Shown piece by piece: positions 5,906-7,694 of a stretch of 7,694 nt of DNA; position 1 is the first letter of the stretch, and every line of letters starts with the position of its first letter. Under the pieces are notes generated by a model, which ran no database searches, was not told the origin of the DNA, and saw only the letters and a program-made list of their open reading frames with translations. Both the position numbers and the translations under genes were made by a program. Source of the DNA: Gemmatimonadota bacterium (GTDB taxonomy: Bacteria; Gemmatimonadota; Gemmatimonadetes; Longimicrobiales; RSA9); assembly GCA_019689775.1 (NCBI GenBank), contig JADGGV010000182.1:1-7694 (forward strand), given 5' to 3'.

Positions 5906-7261
5906 ATGAGCGCACGGATCACACGGGACCCGGACATCCGCGAGAGCGTGGCGGAGGACGCCTCCGGGCTGCACCTCGTCCCCGAGGCGGTGGCGCGGCC
6001 GGCGTCGGAGGCGGAGGCGGTGGAGGTGCTGCGCGAGGCGGTGTCGGCGGGGATGCCGGTGACGACCGCCGGCGGGCAGACGAGCACGACCGGCGCATCG
6101 ATCACCGACCGCGGGCTGCTCCTCTCGCTGCGCGCGCTCGACCGGATCGTGGACGTCGATCCGGTCGGGATGTCGATCCGCGCGCAGGCGGGCGTGCCGG
6201 TGGCCGAGCTGGCGCGCGTCGCGGCCGAGCACGCCCTGCTGTTCGCGCCCGACCCGACGAGCGAGGTCGAGTCCACGATCGGCGGCGCGGTCGCGTGCAA
6301 CGCGTCGGGCGCGCGCACGCTGCGCTACGGCCCGACGCGGCGCCACGTGCTCGGGCTGAAGGTCGCGCTCGCGAGCGGCGAGGTCGTCGAGCTGCGGCGG
6401 CCGCGGCTGGAGAAGAACACCGTCGGCTACGCGCTCGCCCACGACCCGGTCGACTGGTTCGTCGGCAGCGAGGGCACGCTCGGCGTCGTGCTCGAGGCGG
6501 AGCTGGCGCTGCTGCCGCGGCCCGCGCGCGTCGTCGGCTTCGCGCTCCCCTTCCCCACCGAGGCCGCGGCGCTCGGCTTCGTCGCGGCCGCGCGCGAGGC
6601 GACGAAGGTCAACCCGCGCTGCCTCGAGTACTTCGACGAGCGCGCGGCCGCGATCTTCCAGGAGCTCGCGGCCGAGACCGCGCCGCCGCTCGTCTACGCC
6701 GAGGCGACGGTCGGGCCCGGCGAGGAGCCGCCGTTCGACGCCTGGCTCGAGCTCGCCGAGGCGCACGGCGTCCACGACGCCGACATCGCCGTCTACGACG
6801 ACGACGCGGCGCTGCGCGAGGCGCGACGACGCCGGCACGCCGTCCCCGCCACGATGAACGAGCGCGGCGCGCGCCAGCGCGCCGCCGGCGGGCGGAAGGT
6901 GTCGACCGACTGGGCCGTGCCGTACCGCCGGCTCGCGGACGCGATCGCCGCCGCGCGCCGCATCGCCGACGAGCACGGCATCGAGCCGCCCGTCATCTAC
7001 GGCCACGCCGGCAACGGCCACCCGCACCAGAACTTCATCGCCCGCGACGCCGCGGAGCTCGAGCGCATCGAGCGCGCCGTCGAGGCGACGTTGCGCCACG
7101 TGGTGGCGCTCGGTGGCACCGTCGCCGCCGAGCACGGGATCGGCAAGCTCAAGCGCCGCTGGCTGCCGCTCCAGATGTCGCCGCTCCAGATCGCGATGAT
7201 GCGCGCGGTCAAGCGCGAGCTGGACCCGAACGGGCTGCTGGCGCCGGGGAACGTGCTGTAG
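5906..7261 (+). CDS. FAD-linked D-2-hydroxyacid dehydrogenase (GlcD/D2HGDH/D-lactate dehydrogenase family)
   Basis: FAD-dependent oxidase of the vanillyl-alcohol-oxidase fold, 451 residues, acting on a D-2-hydroxy acid such as D-2-hydroxyglutarate, D-lactate or glycolate. The FAD-binding domain includes PVTTAGGQTSTTGAS (51-65), DPTSEVESTIGGAVACNASG (116-135), RYGPTRRHVLGLKV (140-153), KNTVGYAL (170-177) and GSEGTLGVV (187-195). The C-terminal domain has GHAGNGHPH (366-374), with His367 and His374 seven residues apart as in the metal site of D2HGDH. EHGIG (409-413) supplies the Glu-His pair seen in that enzyme. It closes with DPNGLLAPGNVL, typical of the family. No iron-sulfur or second domain is fused. 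The 7-base spacing after serA suggests one transcript and favours D-2-hydroxyglutarate as substrate, but family similarity alone cannot exclude D-lactate or glycolate. The electron acceptor is unknown; no ETF or cytochrome gene is in view. Confidence 0.92.
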   Translation: MSARITRDPDIRESVAEDASGLHLVPEAVARPASEAEAVEVLREAVSAGMPVTTAGGQTSTTGASITDRGLLLSLRALDRIVDVDPVGMSIRAQAGVPVAELARVAAEHALLFAPDPTSEVESTIGGAVACNASGARTLRYGPTRRHVLGLKVALASGEVVELRRPRLEKNTVGYALAHDPVDWFVGSEGTLGVVLEAELALLPRPARVVGFALPFPTEAAALGFVAAAREATKVNPRCLEYFDERAAAIFQELAAETAPPLVYAEATVGPGEEPPFDAWLELAEAHGVHDADIAVYDDDAALREARRRRHAVPATMNERGARQRAAGGRKVSTDWAVPYRRLADAIAAARRIADEHGIEPPVIYGHAGNGHPHQNFIARDAAELERIERAVEATLRHVVALGGTVAAEHGIGKLKRRWLPLQMSPLQIAMMRAVKRELDPNGLLAPGNVL

Positions 7262-7344
7262 GGGGATCGTTCGGGCCGGCGCGCCGGGGCCGTGAAGGCG
7301 ACGCCGCCGTGATGGTGACCGCAGCCGACGGCACCGGCGTTACC

Positions 7345-7620
7345 TCATCGCAACCACTCGAACGAACCGTGGGCGGTGGTGCATCCCGCTGCCTGCGCCC
7401 GCTGGATCCACTCCTCGAGCGCCCGCACGTGCGCGCCCACGTCGCTCTCGCGCACGGAGGTCGCGTAGAACAGCCCGCCGGAGAACGGCTCTCCGCGGTT
7501 CGCGTACGCCTGGGCCTGATCGATGGCCTCCCGCTCCACGTGCGGGGCAACGTGCTCGTAGAGGCCCTCGACGATCTCGTCTCTCAGCCCGTCGTCCATC
7601 CGCGCGGTGAGCGTCGCCAC
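7345..7620 (-). CDS. small acidic protein of unknown function, ribbon-helix-helix-like N-terminus
   Basis: A 91-residue protein I do not recognise. Its composition is balanced and its third codon positions are mostly G/C, while the overlapping frame gives Arg-rich nonsense, so I take it as real. The start ATLTARMDDGLRDEIVEGL resembles the beta-strand and first helix of ribbon-helix-helix repressors and antitoxins, but the rest (DQAQAYANRGEPFSGGLFYA, then VRALEEWIQRAQAAG) does not follow that pattern clearly. It has no membrane segment or signal peptide. The GTG at 7620 is chosen because GGAGG (complement of 7625-7629) lies 4 bases before it; the alternative ATG at 7599 lacks a site and would remove the putative strand. 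It converges on the FAD-dehydrogenase gene, with 83 bases between them. Iterons and a palindrome lie directly upstream, suggesting regulated, possibly self-regulated, expression. Confidence 0.65.
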   Translation of the reverse strand: MATLTARMDDGLRDEIVEGLYEHVAPHVEREAIDQAQAYANRGEPFSGGLFYATSVRESDVGAHVRALEEWIQRAQAAGCTTAHGSFEWLR

Positions 7621-7624
7621 GGTC

Positions 7625-7629
7625 CCTCC
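7625..7629 (-). promoter_or_regulatory. Shine-Dalgarno site favouring the GTG start at 7620
   Basis: GGAGG on the minus strand is 4 bases from the GTG at 7620. The spacing is a little short, but it is the only good site near either candidate start. Confidence 0.5.
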
Positions 7630-7642
7630 GTCGGCCTGCGTC

Positions 7643-7673
7643 CACGGTGTACACCGTGTGCACCATGTGCACC
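7643..7673. promoter_or_regulatory. candidate operator: 16-bp palindrome plus three 9-bp iterons
   Basis: CACGGTGTACACCGTG (7643-7658) is a perfect 16-bp palindrome. Overlapping it, three head-to-tail nonamers run GTGTACACC (7647-7655), GTGTGCACC (7656-7664) and ATGTGCACC (7665-7673). Each contains a GTGYAC-like half-palindromic core. The block is 26 bases upstream of the GTG start of the small minus-strand gene, where a promoter would be expected. It reads as a multi-copy binding site for a dimeric repressor; the regulator is not identified. Confidence 0.6.
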
Positions 7674-7694
7674 CCCCACCGCGCAGCGGGCGCC

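Noticed and set aside
3964..6318. Huge minus-strand extension of the Nudix frame across serA and part of the FAD gene
   Set aside because: Only the last 205 codons are family-like. The rest is antisense of serA and the dehydrogenase, open because stop codons are rare at this GC content.
5639..7135. Minus-strand open frame opposite the FAD dehydrogenase
   Set aside because: Arg/Ala/Val/Asp-rich antisense product without a domain.
7276..7287. Palindrome CCGGCGCGCCGG after the FAD dehydrogenase, as a terminator
   Set aside because: It folds only to a 4-bp stem with a tight loop and has no T-run. Such G/C palindromes are expected by chance here.
7340..7672. Alternative minus-strand frame over the small gene
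   Set aside because: Its start lies inside the iteron/palindrome block and its sequence is Arg/Ala-rich; the 91-residue frame has better composition and a ribosome site.
7345..7694. A complete toxin-antitoxin module at the right end
   Set aside because: The operator-like repeats and the antitoxin-like N-terminus are suggestive, but no second gene is present in the window and the downstream neighbour is convergent.

Overview
The window is a very GC-rich (well above 70% by eye), densely coded piece of bacterial chromosome. Its gene content is ordinary housekeeping and regulatory genes. I see no phage, transposase, CRISPR, rRNA or tRNA. The base composition, the many soil-bacterium-type families and the 'EYHQAR' variant in the SerA ACT domain fit Gemmatimonadota or a similar high-GC soil lineage. 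This is only an inference; no rRNA or other decisive marker is present.

Layout, left to right. (1) 1-540, +: the C-terminal part of a stand-alone 5'-3' exonuclease (FEN-like). Its front is lost in about 60 bases of homopolymer-rich sequence that looks like a contig end. (2) 660-1943, +: an ECF42-type RNA polymerase sigma factor with the long C-terminal TPR-like extension. (3) A 66-base convergent junction with a strong hairpin and a short CCCTC-type repeat. (4) 3963 back to 2010, -: a two-gene unit, a Nudix hydrolase with an extra N-terminal helical domain followed 25 bases later by a secreted NAGPA-type phosphodiester glycosidase. (5) 3964-4269: a 306-base divergent regulatory region holding six tandem 8-bp units and a 12-bp palindrome. 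(6) 4270-7261, +: serA (phosphoglycerate dehydrogenase with ACT domain) followed after 7 bases by a GlcD/D2HGDH-type FAD-linked dehydrogenase. (7) 7620 back to 7345, -: a small unrecognised gene whose N-terminus resembles a ribbon-helix-helix strand. Three 9-bp iterons and a 16-bp perfect palindrome lie just upstream of it.

How the parts may work together. The serA/FAD-dehydrogenase pair is the most meaningful. In pseudomonads SerA is known to be pulled forward by reducing 2-oxoglutarate to D-2-hydroxyglutarate, which a FAD-dependent D-2-hydroxyglutarate dehydrogenase then re-oxidises. A near-overlapping gene pair would hard-wire this coupling. The Nudix and glycosidase genes both act on phosphodiester or pyrophosphate bonds and may share an envelope-precursor or scavenging role. 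The sigma factor appears without the DGPF-family partner gene usual for ECF42, at least on the side visible here. I found no convincing evidence of a wholly new multi-gene system. The best unexplained signals are the iteron operator at the right end and the octamer array upstream of serA.
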